Shown: one piece after another, positions 1 to 6,723 of the stretch | How the letters are laid out: each line of letters starts with the position of its first letter | Numbering within the stretch: position 1 is the first letter of the stretch | Assembly (NCBI GenBank): GCA_903884915.1 | Contig: CAISGS010000078.1 | Coordinates: 1-6,893, forward strand | Reading direction: 5' to 3' | From: an uncultured Caulobacteraceae bacterium | Lineage (GTDB): Bacteria; Pseudomonadota; Alphaproteobacteria; Caulobacterales; Caulobacteraceae | Length of the DNA stretch: 6,893 nt | Notes under the pieces: generated by a model | The model's database searches: none | Told to the model about the DNA's origin: nothing | What the model saw: only the letters and a program-made list of their open reading frames with translations | Translations under genes and position numbers: made by a program

Positions 1-476
1 AAGGATAGACGCCACGCATCCAGCCTTGCCCCCGTCTCGAGAAGGACCGCGCCCGCCTGAAAATCCCCGCCTTGCGCGCGGATATTGGCGCCCTGTCCCG
101 TCAGGGGACCAAGGAGGGCCATATCGCCGTCACGCTGGACATTTTCTTGAATAACCACATGGTCGCAATTGTCCGGAACCGGCGCGCCGGTAAAGATGCG
201 CACGGCTTGACCCCGCAAGACCGCACCCTTGAAGGCCATGCCTGCTGCGCTCTCTCCAATCACGTGAAGTTTGGCTGGGTTATCAAGGGCGTCAGAGGAC
301 CGAAGGGCATAGCCGTCCATAGCCGAGGCTCGAAAGGGAGGCTGATCTCGTACAGCCACGACGGGCTCTGCCAAAACCCGGCCATAGGCCTGATCTGGGT
401 TCACCGTTTCAGGGCCCATGGGGCGGGCCTTGGCCAAAATCCGTTGGCGCGCCTCTTGAGCCGTAAGATTTTTCAT
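1..476 (-). CDS. moeA: Molybdopterin molybdenumtransferase MoeA, N-terminal 158 residues (cut by left edge)
   Basis: MoeA inserts molybdate into adenylylated molybdopterin in the cytoplasm, the last general step of molybdenum-cofactor synthesis. Translating the minus strand from the ATG at 474-476 gives an open frame of 158 codons to the window edge. Family motifs in order: SAMDGYA at residues 51-57 with the Asp at 54, GESAAG at 74-79, VRIFTGAPVP at 92-101, and NIRAQGGDF at 131-139. The visible part covers the start of the protein and the first part of the molybdenum-binding region; the usual length is about 400 residues, so more than half is missing. The start is fixed by the upstream gene: the moaC stop and this ATG share one base (TGATG), implying translational coupling. 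One oddity is GGD where E. coli MoeA has GED after NIR. The gene is last of six in the visible operon. Identity is secure; function rests on family knowledge. Confidence 0.93.
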   Translation of the reverse strand, partial: MKNLTAQEARQRILAKARPMGPETVNPDQAYGRVLAEPVVAVRDQPPFRASAMDGYALRSSDALDNPAKLHVIGESAAGMAFKGAVLRGQAVRIFTGAPVPDNCDHVVIQENVQRDGDMALLGPLTGQGANIRAQGGDFQAGAVLLETGARLDAWRLS

Positions 477-994
477 CAGGAAGCCCCGCCCGGAGCCCGC
501 TGGAAATCTCCAGAGGCACCGCCGGTCTTGCTGACCAGCCGGACATCTTCGATGGTCATGGCCTTATCGGCAGCCTTCAGCATGTCATAGAGCGTCAGGC
601 AGGCGACCGAAACGGCGGTCAGCGCCTCCATTTCGACGCCGGTTGGCCCCGTGGTGCGCACCCTTGCCACAACACCCAGTCCAATGCCGGGAACCTCGTT
701 CACCTCCACAATGACCTTTGACAGGGCCAGAGGGTGACAGAGGGGGATCAGATCCGCGGTCCGCTTTGCGGCCATAACGCCAGCCAGTTCTGCGGTCGCC
801 ATCACTTCACCCTTGCGGCCTCCGCCGGCTAAGGCCAGTGCCAAGGTTTGAGGGGCCATGCGAACGCGACCCTCAGCCACGGCCTCGCGCAGGGTTTGGG
901 CCTTGTGCGAAACATCAACCATCCGCGCCCGGCCGTTGGCATCTATATGGGTGAGGGAATGGGCGGGCGTGTCAGTCATCTGATCAGCGCTCAT
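476..994 (-). CDS. moaC: Cyclic pyranopterin monophosphate synthase MoaC
   Basis: MoaC converts the 3',8-cyclo-GTP made by MoaA into cyclic pyranopterin monophosphate. The 172-residue product is full length for the family (E. coli about 161). Visible motifs: LTHID at 14-18, GGGRKGEV at 57-64 with Lys61 matching the catalytic Lys51 of E. coli, LIPLCHPL at 82-89 with His87 matching His77, [10 protein letters not shown] at 118-127, YDMLKA at 136-141 with Asp137 and Lys140 matching Asp128 and Lys131, and [10 protein letters not shown] at 155-164. All catalytic residues I can place are present. The first ATG (994) lies inside the end of moaB, giving an 11-bp overlap. A second in-frame ATG at 979, just past the moaB stop, would give 167 residues and is also credible; neither has a strong ribosome-binding site. 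The stop overlaps the moeA start as TGATG. Function is secure; the exact start is not. Confidence 0.96.
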   Translation of the reverse strand: MSADQMTDTPAHSLTHIDANGRARMVDVSHKAQTLREAVAEGRVRMAPQTLALALAGGGRKGEVMATAELAGVMAAKRTADLIPLCHPLALSKVIVEVNEVPGIGLGVVARVRTTGPTGVEMEALTAVSVACLTLYDMLKAADKAMTIEDVRLVSKTGGASGDFQRAPGGAS

Positions 995-1538
995 TCAATC
1001 GCGGCATCAGTTCGACCAGATTGCAGGGCTTGTGACGGCTGTCCAGTTGCGCGGAAATGACCTTGTCCCATCCATCCTTGACCGCGCCATTGGAGCCCGG
1101 AAGGCAAAAGACAAAGACGCCCCCGACAATCCCGGCCAAGGCCCGGCTTTGCAAGGTCGAGAGGCCAACGGTCTGGGTGCTGACCATGTGAAACACGACA
1201 GAAAACCCTTCGATCCGCTTGTCAAACAGGGGCTCGATCGCTTCAGGCGTCACGTCGCGGCCGGTCAGGCCGGTTCCGCCCGTCGAGACAATCGCATCGA
1301 CCTCGCCAGACGCGACCCAGGCCAAGACCTTGGCGCGGATGGCGCTGCGATCATCGGGCACAAGGGCGCGGCCTGCGAGCACATGACCCGCATCGCTAAC
1401 CCGGCTAGCCAATAGATCGCCTGAGCTATCGCTTTCCTCGTCGCGGGTATCGGAAACGGTGAGCACGGCCACGCGCACGGGGACCTTGGTCAAGGTCTCA
1501 TCGATGCGGCCACCAAAGCCAGCGGGGAGGGTGGTCAT
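984..1538 (-). CDS. moaB: MoaB/MogA-type molybdopterin adenylyltransferase
   Basis: This is a MoaB-family protein of the MoCF-binding fold. It is expected to activate molybdopterin by adenylylation before MoeA inserts molybdenum. E. coli uses MogA for this step, while many other bacteria appear to use MoaB. The 184-residue product has [11 protein letters not shown] at 22-32, [17 protein letters not shown] at 84-100 (the GGTG substrate-binding loop), [10 protein letters not shown] at 127-136, LPGSNGA at 146-152, and [14 protein letters not shown] at 168-181. The C-terminal motif is typical of alphaproteobacterial MoaB and separates it from MogA. The segment VSTQTVG at 119-125 departs from the SFEEIG form of E. 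coli and Bacillus MoaB. A Shine-Dalgarno AAGGA overlaps the moaE stop 10 bases before this start, which supports the ATG at 1538. The 3' end overlaps moaC by 11 bp. No mogA is visible, so this may be the only such enzyme in the operon. Confidence 0.93.
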   Translation of the reverse strand: MTTLPAGFGGRIDETLTKVPVRVAVLTVSDTRDEESDSSGDLLASRVSDAGHVLAGRALVPDDRSAIRAKVLAWVASGEVDAIVSTGGTGLTGRDVTPEAIEPLFDKRIEGFSVVFHMVSTQTVGLSTLQSRALAGIVGGVFVFCLPGSNGAVKDGWDKVISAQLDSRHKPCNLVELMPRLNER

Positions 1539-1548
1539 AGGTCTGATA

Positions 1549-1553
1549 TCCTT
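1549..1553 (-). promoter_or_regulatory. moaB ribosome-binding site overlapping the moaE stop
   Basis: AAGGA on the minus strand overlaps the moaE TAA by two bases and lies 10 bases before the moaB ATG. It supports the ATG at 1538 and lets ribosomes finishing moaE restart on moaB. Confidence 0.6.
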
Positions 1554-2013
1554 AACGAGGCGTTTGCTCAGCGGTCCAGCGCGTTAGGTCTTGATAGTCC
1601 GCTTGGCGCGGCTCAATCCAGCGTGCGCCGCCTGGTCCGTGCTCTTTTTTCCAAAAGGGCGCTCGGCTTTTCAAATGGTCCATCAAAAAATCGGCGCCCT
1701 CAAAGGCTTGACGACGATGGGCCGCGGCGGTGGCCACAAAGACGATCGCCTCCCCGGGCAGGATCGGCCCGACGCGGTGAATGACCATGGCACCGATGAG
1801 GTCAAAACGGGCGCGAGCCTCTTTGACGAGGGCCTCAATCCATGGCTCGGTAAAGCCTGGATAGGCTTCTAACTCAAGCATCTCAGTCTTGTCGCCATCA
1901 TTGCGTGCAATACCGGTAAAGCTCACCACGCCCCCGGCATCGGGCAGGCCCAGGCTAAAGGCGCTCAATGCAGCCCCAGCATCAAAGACATCGGTTTGGA
2001 CCGTGACCGACAT
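1552..2013 (-). CDS. moaE: Molybdopterin synthase catalytic (large) subunit MoaE
   Basis: MoaE forms the catalytic core of the MoaD2-MoaE2 molybdopterin synthase, which transfers two sulfurs from MoaD thiocarboxylates to cyclic pyranopterin monophosphate. The 153-residue product matches the usual length of about 150. Motifs: GGVVSFTGIARN at 27-38, LELEAYPGFTE at 46-56, MVIHRVGPILPGE at 76-88, FVATAAAHRRQAFE at 92-105, and LKSRAPFWKKE at 114-124. Lys115 and Lys122 correspond to E. coli Lys119 and Lys126, the active-site lysines, and both are intact. The start codon shares a base with the moaD stop (TAATG). This fixes the start and suggests the two subunits are made together by translational coupling. 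A GGTGG stretch just upstream may assist initiation. The stop lies 13 bp before moaB. Confidence 0.96.
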   Translation of the reverse strand: MSVTVQTDVFDAGAALSAFSLGLPDAGGVVSFTGIARNDGDKTEMLELEAYPGFTEPWIEALVKEARARFDLIGAMVIHRVGPILPGEAIVFVATAAAHRRQAFEGADFLMDHLKSRAPFWKKEHGPGGARWIEPRQADYQDLTRWTAEQTPR

Positions 2014-2255
2014 TATCCACCGCTCATCGGGGGCAGGAAGGCCACTTCGGCCCCAGCCGACAGGATAATATTGCCACGAACTAATGCCTTATTGACGGCG
2101 ACCTGAACGCCAGGACCGCTGATGGCCTCTGCAAGATCGGGATAGAGCCGGGCGATGTCAGAGTGCAGGTGATCAAGGTCGCTAACGCCGTCAAAAATCT
2201 GCTCTCGCCATCCGGCGAGGTCTCTCAGTGCACCAAACAGGAGGACGCAGGCCAT
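2013..2255 (-). CDS. moaD: Molybdopterin synthase sulfur-carrier (small) subunit MoaD
   Basis: MoaD is the ubiquitin-fold sulfur carrier of molybdopterin synthase. Its C-terminal glycine is adenylylated by MoeB and converted to a thiocarboxylate, and it then inserts into the MoaE active site. The product is 80 residues, the normal size. It starts with a short beta strand (VLLFGALRDLAG, 4-15), contains VQVAVNKALV at 50-59, and ends in FLPPMSGG with the required terminal Gly-Gly at 79-80. The ATG at 2255 lies 3 bp after the moaA stop. The only ribosome-binding candidate is the G-run in the last two moaA codons, so coupling to moaA is likely. The stop is fused to the moaE start as TAATG. No moeB homologue is in the window, so activation must be supplied from elsewhere. 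The small size and low primary conservation are usual for the family; the Gly-Gly end and position make the call firm. Confidence 0.95.
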   Translation of the reverse strand: MACVLLFGALRDLAGWREQIFDGVSDLDHLHSDIARLYPDLAEAISGPGVQVAVNKALVRGNIILSAGAEVAFLPPMSGG

Positions 2256-2258
2256 CGC

Positions 2259-3299
2259 TTAGCCCCCGGTCCGAGACATGTGGCGCGCCAAGGTGGGGGC
2301 GGAGCCCTCACTAATGTGAAAGTCATGACCTTCAGGCTTGCCAGCGATGGCGAGCCTTAGGGCCTCTTCTAAGCCCGATAGCCCCTTGGGTCCGCGCAGC
2401 ACCGCGCGAAGGTCCATCTCATCTTCATGGCCAAGACAGGTGTGCAACACACCGGTGCAGGTTAGGCGCACCCGGTTACAGGCTTCACAAAAGGTGTGGG
2501 ACATGGGGGTGATCAGGCCCAGCCGCCCGCCGGTCTCTTCGATCCGGACATAGCGCGCCGGTCCGCCGGTCTGCAGAGGAATATCGGTCAGGGTCCAAAA
2601 GGAGGACAGGGTGTCACGCACCTTGGCCAGCGACAGGAACTGCGAGGTCCGGTCCTCACCCGTATCACCCAGCGGCATGGTCTCGATCAGGGTCAGGTCA
2701 TAGCCCCGGCCATGGGCCCAAGAGATCATGTCCGGAATCTCGTCTTCGTTCGTGTCCTTTAAGGCCACGACATTGATCTTAACCGATAGGCCCGCCGCAT
2801 TGGCCGCATCCAGGCCGGCCATGACCTGGGCCAGATCCCCGCCCCGCGTCAGACTTTTAAAAAGGACGGGGTCGAGGGTGTCTAAGGACACATTGATCCT
2901 CTTCACACCAAACCGGACCAGATCCTTCGCAAACTGGGCCAGACGCGTGCCGTTGGTGGTGAGGGTCAACTCTTCCAGTGCGCCCGTCTTGAGATGCCGC
3001 GAAAGGCTCTCAACCAGACCCATAAAGCCTTTGCGCACGAGGGGCTCGCCGCCTGTCAGTCGAAGCTTTTTGACCCCAAGCCCAACGAAGCTCGACGCGA
3101 TCTGGTCCAGTTCCTCAAGGGTTAGCACCTCGGCCTTCGGCAAGAAAACCATATGCTCTGCCATGCAATAGACACAGCGAAGATCGCAGCGATCTGTCAC
3201 GGAAACGCGCAAATAGCGCACCGTCCGGCCAAACCCGTCGATCAGGGTTGGACCAGTTGCGGCGGGCTTAGAGTGGTGCGCGACATCAAAGGGGGTCAT
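2259..3299 (-). CDS. moaA: GTP 3',8-cyclase MoaA (radical SAM)
   Basis: MoaA is the radical-SAM enzyme that starts molybdenum-cofactor synthesis by cyclising GTP to 3',8-cyclo-GTP. The 346-residue product is full length. The N-terminal radical-SAM cluster motif CxxxCxxC uses Cys38, Cys42 and Cys45 within [17 protein letters not shown] at 83-86 is the SAM-binding motif, and TTNGTRL (114-120) and NVSLDTLD (136-143) are further family blocks. The second [4Fe-4S] cluster ligands are Cys271, Cys274 and Cys288 with the usual CxxC-x13-C spacing; an extra Cys281 lies between them. The protein ends in RTGG, the Gly-Gly tail needed for activity. It is the first gene of the operon, with the start 80 bp from the divergent mocA ATG. 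The ribosome-binding site is weak (TTGAG upstream). The ATG at 3299 is chosen because it places the conserved [13 protein letters not shown] block at about residue 21, as is normal. Confidence 0.97.
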   Translation of the reverse strand: MTPFDVAHHSKPAATGPTLIDGFGRTVRYLRVSVTDRCDLRCVYCMAEHMVFLPKAEVLTLEELDQIASSFVGLGVKKLRLTGGEPLVRKGFMGLVESLSRHLKTGALEELTLTTNGTRLAQFAKDLVRFGVKRINVSLDTLDPVLFKSLTRGGDLAQVMAGLDAANAAGLSVKINVVALKDTNEDEIPDMISWAHGRGYDLTLIETMPLGDTGEDRTSQFLSLAKVRDTLSSFWTLTDIPLQTGGPARYVRIEETGGRLGLITPMSHTFCEACNRVRLTCTGVLHTCLGHEDEMDLRAVLRGPKGLSGLEEALRLAIAGKPEGHDFHISEGSAPTLARHMSRTGG

Positions 3300-3379
3300 G
3301 ATAGGCTCAACATAGGCTGTCTTTGCTCTTGTCCCAAGTCTTACGCGGTCTCAAGCGAAGAATTGGGTCTGTTTCGATA
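3300..3379. other. Divergent intergenic gap moaA/mocA
   Basis: This 80-bp spacer separates the start of moaA (minus) from mocA (plus). It is too short to hold a Moco (molybdenum-cofactor) riboswitch in front of moaA along with a promoter. I see no strong hairpin. A weak minus-strand promoter candidate is listed separately. No convincing -35/-10 pair faces mocA: a GATAAT hexamer at 3376-3381 overlaps the mocA ATG and has no -35 partner. Confidence 0.6.
3309..3337 (-). promoter_or_regulatory. Candidate moaA operon promoter (weak)
   Basis: On the minus strand a TTGGGA (3332-3337) is followed after exactly 17 bases by TATGTT (3309-3314). Each matches 4 of 6 bases of the sigma-70 consensus. Transcription would begin about 2-5 bases before the moaA ATG, so the message would be nearly leaderless. 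That is known in alphaproteobacteria but could equally mean the match is chance. Confidence 0.25.
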
Positions 3380-3991
3380 ATGAGGATCCATCGCGTGCGT
3401 ACCGCTAAACCCTTGAGCGCCCTTATTCTTGCCGCAGGCCAATCGCGCCGGTTCGGCGGCGGTAAGCTGCGGGCCCTTTGGAACGCAAGGCCTTTGATCC
3501 TTTGGGCCCTAGAAGCCGCCTTGGCTGCGCCTGTCTCAGAGGTGATCTTGGTTTGGGGCGGTGATCCTCTGATCTTGCCCCTATTGCCGCCCGATCCGCG
3601 CATGAAGACGGTTCATTGCCAAGACCATCTGCAGGGCATGGGAGCGTCATTGGCGGCTGGTCTGAAGGCCATCGATCCGACGAGTGCTGGGACCTATGTC
3701 TTTTTAGGCGACATGCCCCGGGCTCCCGCAGAGTTGACGGCCAATATGGCCAAGGCCCTTGGGGGTGAGGTCAGGGCTGTCGCCCCGCAGTTTGACAGCC
3801 AACGCGGCCACCCGGTCCTTTTGTCGGCTGCCCTCTTTCCCAAACTTATGACGCTGAAGGGCGATCAAGGGGCCGGTACAGTGCTCAAAGACCTTGGTGA
3901 GGGCCTGATCTTGGTGTCCGCGCCGGACGATGGATGCCTATTTGACATCGATCGCCCGGACGATTTGGACGCCCCGATGCTTAGGCCTTAA
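3380..3991 (+). CDS. mocA: MocA-type molybdopterin cytidylyltransferase (NTP_transf_3 family)
   Basis: MocA transfers CMP from CTP to molybdenum cofactor, giving the cytosine-dinucleotide form used by xanthine-oxidase-family hydroxylases. From the ATG at 3380 the product is 203 residues (E. coli MocA 192). Motifs: [16 protein letters not shown] at about 15-30 (LAAG points to MocA; MobA has LAGG), GMGASLAAG at 86-94, LGDMP at 109-113 with the metal-binding Asp, QRGHPVLL at 141-148, GDQGAG at 161-166, and DIDRPDDL at 189-196. The start is uncertain. The frame is open back to a TTG at 3323, and a GTG at 3395 preceded by GAGGA would give 198 residues. The gene is divergent from moaA and converges on the iorAB-like operon, overlapping its last 11 bp. 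That neighbourhood favours MocA over MobA. A related purine-hydroxylase accessory role (YgfJ-like) cannot be excluded by reading alone. Confidence 0.87.
   Translation: MRIHRVRTAKPLSALILAAGQSRRFGGGKLRALWNARPLILWALEAALAAPVSEVILVWGGDPLILPLLPPDPRMKTVHCQDHLQGMGASLAAGLKAIDPTSAGTYVFLGDMPRAPAELTANMAKALGGEVRAVAPQFDSQRGHPVLLSAALFPKLMTLKGDQGAGTVLKDLGEGLILVSAPDDGCLFDIDRPDDLDAPMLRP
3382..3386 (+). promoter_or_regulatory. Shine-Dalgarno GAGGA that may set an alternative mocA start at GTG 3395
   Basis: GAGGA sits 8 bases before an in-frame GTG at 3395, better placed than anything in front of the ATG at 3380. If used, mocA would start at the GTG and be 198 residues, still keeping the whole LAAG nucleotide-binding loop. 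Confidence 0.35.
3981..3991. other. Tail-to-tail overlap of mocA and the iorB-like gene
   Basis: The mocA stop (TAA, 3989-3991, plus) and the iorB-like stop (TAA, 3981-3983, minus) lie within the same 11 bp, around an AGGCCT palindrome. Both frames are supported by conserved C-terminal motifs, so the overlap looks real. There is no space for a terminator between the genes, and I see no hairpin followed by a T-run near it. Transcripts from the two operons may therefore overlap in antisense. Confidence 0.85.
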
Positions 3992-6158
3992 CGAAGGGCA
4001 GGCTTGCCGTAGCCTTGCCAGTCAGGACCAGCAGCGCGTTGGCAACGGCCGGCGCAATCACCGGTGTGCCCGGTTCGCCCGCGCCCGTCGGATTGGCACC
4101 CGAGGGTACAATGTAGGTCTCAACCGTTGGCGCTTCATTGTGGCGAAGCACGCGGTAACCATCAAAGTTGCGTTGTTCGACCGTACCGTCCTTGAGGGTG
4201 ATGGCCCCAAACAGCGCTGCTGAGAGGCCATAAGCGATGCCGCCTTCCATCTGAGCGGCGACCTGGTCAGGAGAGATGGCAATACCGCAATCGACGGCGC
4301 AGACGATGCGGCCAACACGAGGCTCGCCGTCTTTCATCGTTACTTCAGCGACTTGAGCCACAACCGAGCCAAAGCTTTCATGAACGGCGATACCGCGAGC
4401 CGTTCCGGCTGGAAGGGCAGAGCCCCAGCCCGACTTCTCAATGGCCAGTTCCAACACGGCGAGGTGGCGATCCGCACCGGCCTTCTTGTAGAGGGCGCGG
4501 CGATAGTCGACCGGATCGATCTTGGCCTTGGCCGCCAACTGGTCGATGACATGTTCCATGACAAAGGCGGTGTGGGTCGCGCCCACCGAGCGCCACCAAA
4601 GGACGGGCACCGGGGAGTCGGCGAGGGCTACATGGCCGTCAACGACTGGGGTGGCCTTCAGGTAAGGGGACCCAAGCGCACCTTCCACCGCAGAGGCGTC
4701 GAACTTGCCCTGCGGCATCGGAACGCCCTTCATGACCGATTGGGTCACGACGGTATGGCGCCAAGCGGCAGGATAACCATCTGCTCCGACCTTGATCGAC
4801 ACGTCATGGCGAACCATGGGCCGGTAACGGCCGCCAGTCATGTCATCCTCGCGGTCCCAAACCAGTTTCACGGGGCGAAAGCCGCCGATCTTCTTGGCGA
4901 TCAGGGCGCATTCAACGACATATTCAGCCGAGGGGCTGGCACGGCGACCAAAGGATCCGCCTGCAAACAGGGTTTCGATCTCAACAGCGCCGGGCAGAAC
5001 GCCAAGCGCCATGCCAACGGCAGTTTGGTCCATGGTCGTGCCTTGGCAGCCATAGGTCAGCTTGACCTTTTGGCCATCGACTTGAGCGACACAGTTCAAC
5101 GGCTCCATTGAGGCATGGGACAGATAAGGGAAGTCGAACCCGAAATTGGTCAGATCGCCGTTAAAGCCTGTGGCCACATCGCCATGCACGTCAAAGGGCT
5201 TGGAGCCTTCGCGCGCTGCCGAAATCTTCTTATATTCCTCAACGATCTCGGCGGTGCTGCGCTTTTCGGCCTTGGCATCGTCCCAGGTCACCTTGAGGGC
5301 GTCGCGGCCCTTCTTGGCGGCCCAAGTGTTTTGCGCGACCACGGCGACGCCTGAACTGACCTTAAAGACCTGGACTACGCCCTTGACCTTGAGGGCCTCG
5401 CTATCGTCAAAACTCTTCACCTTGGCCCCGAACAGGGGGGCATGGGCGACCATGGCTGTCAGCATGTCCGGCATATGGATGTCTTGGGTATAGACCGCCG
5501 TACCGTCGCTCTTGACCTGGCTGTCCTTGCGCCGAACCGATTGGGTGCCGATGAGGGTGAAGGTCTTAGGATCCTTCAAGACTGGCTCCGAGGGCGGTGT
5601 GATCTTACCGGCATCAGCAAGTAGGTCGGCAAAGGTCGCGCTCTTGCCTGACGGGTGAGAAACGACCCCGCTCTTAACGCTGATTTCAGCGGCGGGAACC
5701 GCCCATTTAGCGCTAGCGGCATTGACGAACATGGCCCGAGCGCCGGCGCCGGCTTTGCGAAGCTGCATCCAGCTATTGGCAATGGCAGTCGAGCCGCCGG
5801 TGCCTTGAGCCCCCATCAAGAGGTTGCCATAGACCTTAATGTTGGCGGCAGACTGCTCGACCTTGACGGTGCTCCAGTCCGCATCGAGTTCTTCGGCGAC
5901 AATGGCGGCAAGACCGGCATGGGTGCCTTGACCAAACTCAATATGTTTGGAGATCAAGGTGACGGCGCCATCGGCACCGATCTTGATGAAGGGACCAAAG
6001 GCCCCAAAATCAAGCTTCTTGGCCCCAAGACTCAAGAGGTCCATGGGTGAACAGCCGACCAGAAGGGCGCTGCCAGTGACGACGGCACCGACCACGAGGT
6101 CGCGGCGGGTAGGGGCAAGACCAGTGCGGTCGCCGGAAAGCTTGGTTTGAATGTTCAT
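3981..6158 (-). CDS. Molybdopterin-binding large subunit of an isoquinoline 1-oxidoreductase (IorB)-like xanthine-oxidase-family hydroxylase, Tat signal
   Basis: This is the catalytic subunit of a molybdenum hydroxylase. The class hydroxylates N-heterocycles or oxidises aldehydes with water as oxygen source; the substrate cannot be read from sequence. The 725-residue product is full length for the single-chain IorB type. A Tat signal lies at the N-terminus (TRRDLVV, Arg18-Arg19, then a hydrophobic stretch 21-35) ending in a lipobox-like LVGC with Cys36. Molybdopterin-domain motifs follow: EFGQGTHAG at 74-82, MGAQGTGGS at 115-123, SHASMEPLN at 347-355, GGSFGRR at 400-406, [12 protein letters not shown] at 521-532, [10 protein letters not shown] at 622-631, [16 protein letters not shown] at 636-651, and GAGEPGTP at 692-699 with Glu695 as the expected catalytic base. 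An AAGG ribosome-binding site overlaps the stop of the upstream [2Fe-2S] subunit gene, supporting the start at 6158. The 3' end overlaps mocA. The signal suggests a periplasmic or membrane-anchored enzyme. Confidence 0.92.
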   Translation of the reverse strand: MNIQTKLSGDRTGLAPTRRDLVVGAVVTGSALLVGCSPMDLLSLGAKKLDFGAFGPFIKIGADGAVTLISKHIEFGQGTHAGLAAIVAEELDADWSTVKVEQSAANIKVYGNLLMGAQGTGGSTAIANSWMQLRKAGAGARAMFVNAASAKWAVPAAEISVKSGVVSHPSGKSATFADLLADAGKITPPSEPVLKDPKTFTLIGTQSVRRKDSQVKSDGTAVYTQDIHMPDMLTAMVAHAPLFGAKVKSFDDSEALKVKGVVQVFKVSSGVAVVAQNTWAAKKGRDALKVTWDDAKAEKRSTAEIVEEYKKISAAREGSKPFDVHGDVATGFNGDLTNFGFDFPYLSHASMEPLNCVAQVDGQKVKLTYGCQGTTMDQTAVGMALGVLPGAVEIETLFAGGSFGRRASPSAEYVVECALIAKKIGGFRPVKLVWDREDDMTGGRYRPMVRHDVSIKVGADGYPAAWRHTVVTQSVMKGVPMPQGKFDASAVEGALGSPYLKATPVVDGHVALADSPVPVLWWRSVGATHTAFVMEHVIDQLAAKAKIDPVDYRRALYKKAGADRHLAVLELAIEKSGWGSALPAGTARGIAVHESFGSVVAQVAEVTMKDGEPRVGRIVCAVDCGIAISPDQVAAQMEGGIAYGLSAALFGAITLKDGTVEQRNFDGYRVLRHNEAPTVETYIVPSGANPTGAGEPGTPVIAPAVANALLVLTGKATASLPFVKA

Positions 6159-6167
6159 GGGGCTCTG

Positions 6168-6171
6168 CCTT
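6168..6171 (-). promoter_or_regulatory. Ribosome-binding site of the iorB-like gene overlapping the upstream stop
   Basis: AAGG on the minus strand begins inside the TAA stop of the [2Fe-2S] subunit gene and stands 9 bases before the ATG at 6158. The same stop/Shine-Dalgarno arrangement is seen at moaE/moaB. Confidence 0.5.
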
Positions 6172-6625
6172 ATGCCGACAGGGTCGCGGCGGCGTCTTTG
6201 ATCGCCGCGCGAATACGTTGATAGGCGCCGCAGCGACAGACATTGCCGGTCATGGCGGCGTCAATGTCGGCATCGGTCGGACGAGGCGTCTTAGCCAAGA
6301 GGGCAGCGGCGGCCATGATCTGACCGGACTGACAATAGCCGCACTGGGGCACGTCATGCTTGACCCAAGCGGCCTGCAAGGCGTGCTCGCCGCCAAGGCC
6401 CTCAATGGTGGTGATCTTGACGCCCGCTAGCGCTTCGATGGGGGTCGAGCAAGAGCGGATCGGCTGGCCATCAGCATGGACCGTACAGGCCCCGCATTGG
6501 GCGATGCCGCATCCAAACTTGGAGCCCGTCATCTTCAGTTCGTCACGAAGGACCCACAGCAGCGGGGTATCGGCTTCGGCCTCGACCTGAAGGGTTTCGC
6601 CGTTAATTTCGAGCGCGATAGACAT
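6170..6625 (-). CDS. [2Fe-2S] small subunit of the IorAB-like molybdenum hydroxylase
   Basis: This subunit carries two [2Fe-2S] clusters that pass electrons from the molybdenum centre to an acceptor. The 151-residue product has a plant-ferredoxin-type N-terminal domain with ligands Cys39, Cys44, Cys47 and Cys59 (CGIAQCGAC then 11 residues to Cys). Its C-terminal four-helix domain carries Cys95, Cys98, Cys130 and Cys132 (QCGYCQSGQ and CRCGAY). All eight ligands are present. It matches IorA and the small subunits of CO dehydrogenase and xanthine dehydrogenase; the IorB-type partner points to the IorA class. It has no signal peptide, so if the enzyme is periplasmic it probably rides out bound to the Tat-carrying large subunit. 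An AGGGAG ribosome-binding site lies 10 bases upstream. The large-subunit gene follows after 11 bp. No FAD subunit or cytochrome is encoded next to the pair, so the electron acceptor is unknown. Confidence 0.95.
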   Translation of the reverse strand: MSIALEINGETLQVEAEADTPLLWVLRDELKMTGSKFGCGIAQCGACTVHADGQPIRSCSTPIEALAGVKITTIEGLGGEHALQAAWVKHDVPQCGYCQSGQIMAAAALLAKTPRPTDADIDAAMTGNVCRCGAYQRIRAAIKDAAATLSA

Positions 6626-6635
6626 ACGCGTTCGT

Positions 6636-6641
6636 CTCCCT
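6636..6641 (-). promoter_or_regulatory. Ribosome-binding site of the iorA-like gene
   Basis: AGGGAG on the minus strand is 10 bases before the ATG at 6625. It is the strongest Shine-Dalgarno match in the window and fixes that start. Confidence 0.65.
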
Positions 6642-6657
6642 GATGTTATGGAGGGCC

Positions 6658-6688
6658 ACTATAGGCGCTTCGCAAGGTTTGATCTTAA
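6658..6688 (-). promoter_or_regulatory. Candidate promoter of the iorAB-like operon
   Basis: On the minus strand TTAAGA (6683-6688) and TATAGT (6658-6663) are separated by 19 bases. The -10 matches 5 of 6 consensus bases and the -35 matches 4 of 6; the spacing is longer than ideal. A start near 6651 would give a leader of about 25 bases carrying the AGGGAG ribosome-binding site, a sensible arrangement. Confidence 0.35.
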
Positions 6689-6697
6689 CGCTGCTTA

Positions 6698-6712
6698 GGT
6701 CGATCTGCGACC
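6698..6712. repeat. Inverted repeat GGTCG-5-CGACC in the divergent promoter region
   Basis: Two perfect 5-bp arms flank a 5-bp centre. The repeat lies directly upstream of a TATAAT facing the siroheme gene, and about 10 bp behind the -35 candidate of the iorAB-like operon. This is where a dimeric regulator controlling either gene could bind. The arms are short and chance cannot be ruled out. Confidence 0.25.
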
Positions 6713-6717
6713 GAAAA

Positions 6718-6723
6718 TATAAT
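6718..6723 (+). promoter_or_regulatory. Candidate -10 element of the siroheme gene
   Basis: A perfect TATAAT stands 13 bases before the ATG at 6737. No good -35 hexamer is found at 16-18 bases upstream (TTAGGT at 17). Transcription would start only about 7 bases before the ATG. An activator using the adjacent inverted repeat could replace the -35, or the hexamer may be chance in an A/T-rich stretch. Confidence 0.3.

Noticed and set aside
72..590. Long plus-strand open frame (172 codons)
   Set aside because: It lies antisense to moeA and the moaC end, whose frames have full family motifs. The translation resembles no family.
3296..3313. Five-codon leader peptide frame ending on the moaA start (ATGA overlap)
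   Set aside because: It has only five codons, no ribosome-binding site, and would lie within or before the proposed promoter. Probably chance.
3323..3379. TTG start giving a 222-residue MocA
   Set aside because: The extra 19 residues are basic and match no family N-terminus. The later ATG or GTG gives the normal length.
3307..3603. 98-codon minus-strand frame upstream of moaA
   Set aside because: It is a shadow of the mocA N-terminus, basic and low in complexity, with no family motif.
3380..3991. Calling the transferase MobA (guanylyltransferase)
   Set aside because: The LAAG loop, [15 protein letters not shown] and GDQGAG match the MocA/NTP_transf_3 type. MobA has LAGG and a different middle region.
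4353..5111. 252-codon plus-strand open frame opposite the iorB-like gene
   Set aside because: It is antisense to a motif-rich region of the molybdopterin subunit. Such long shadow frames are expected at this GC content, and the product has no recognisable motif.
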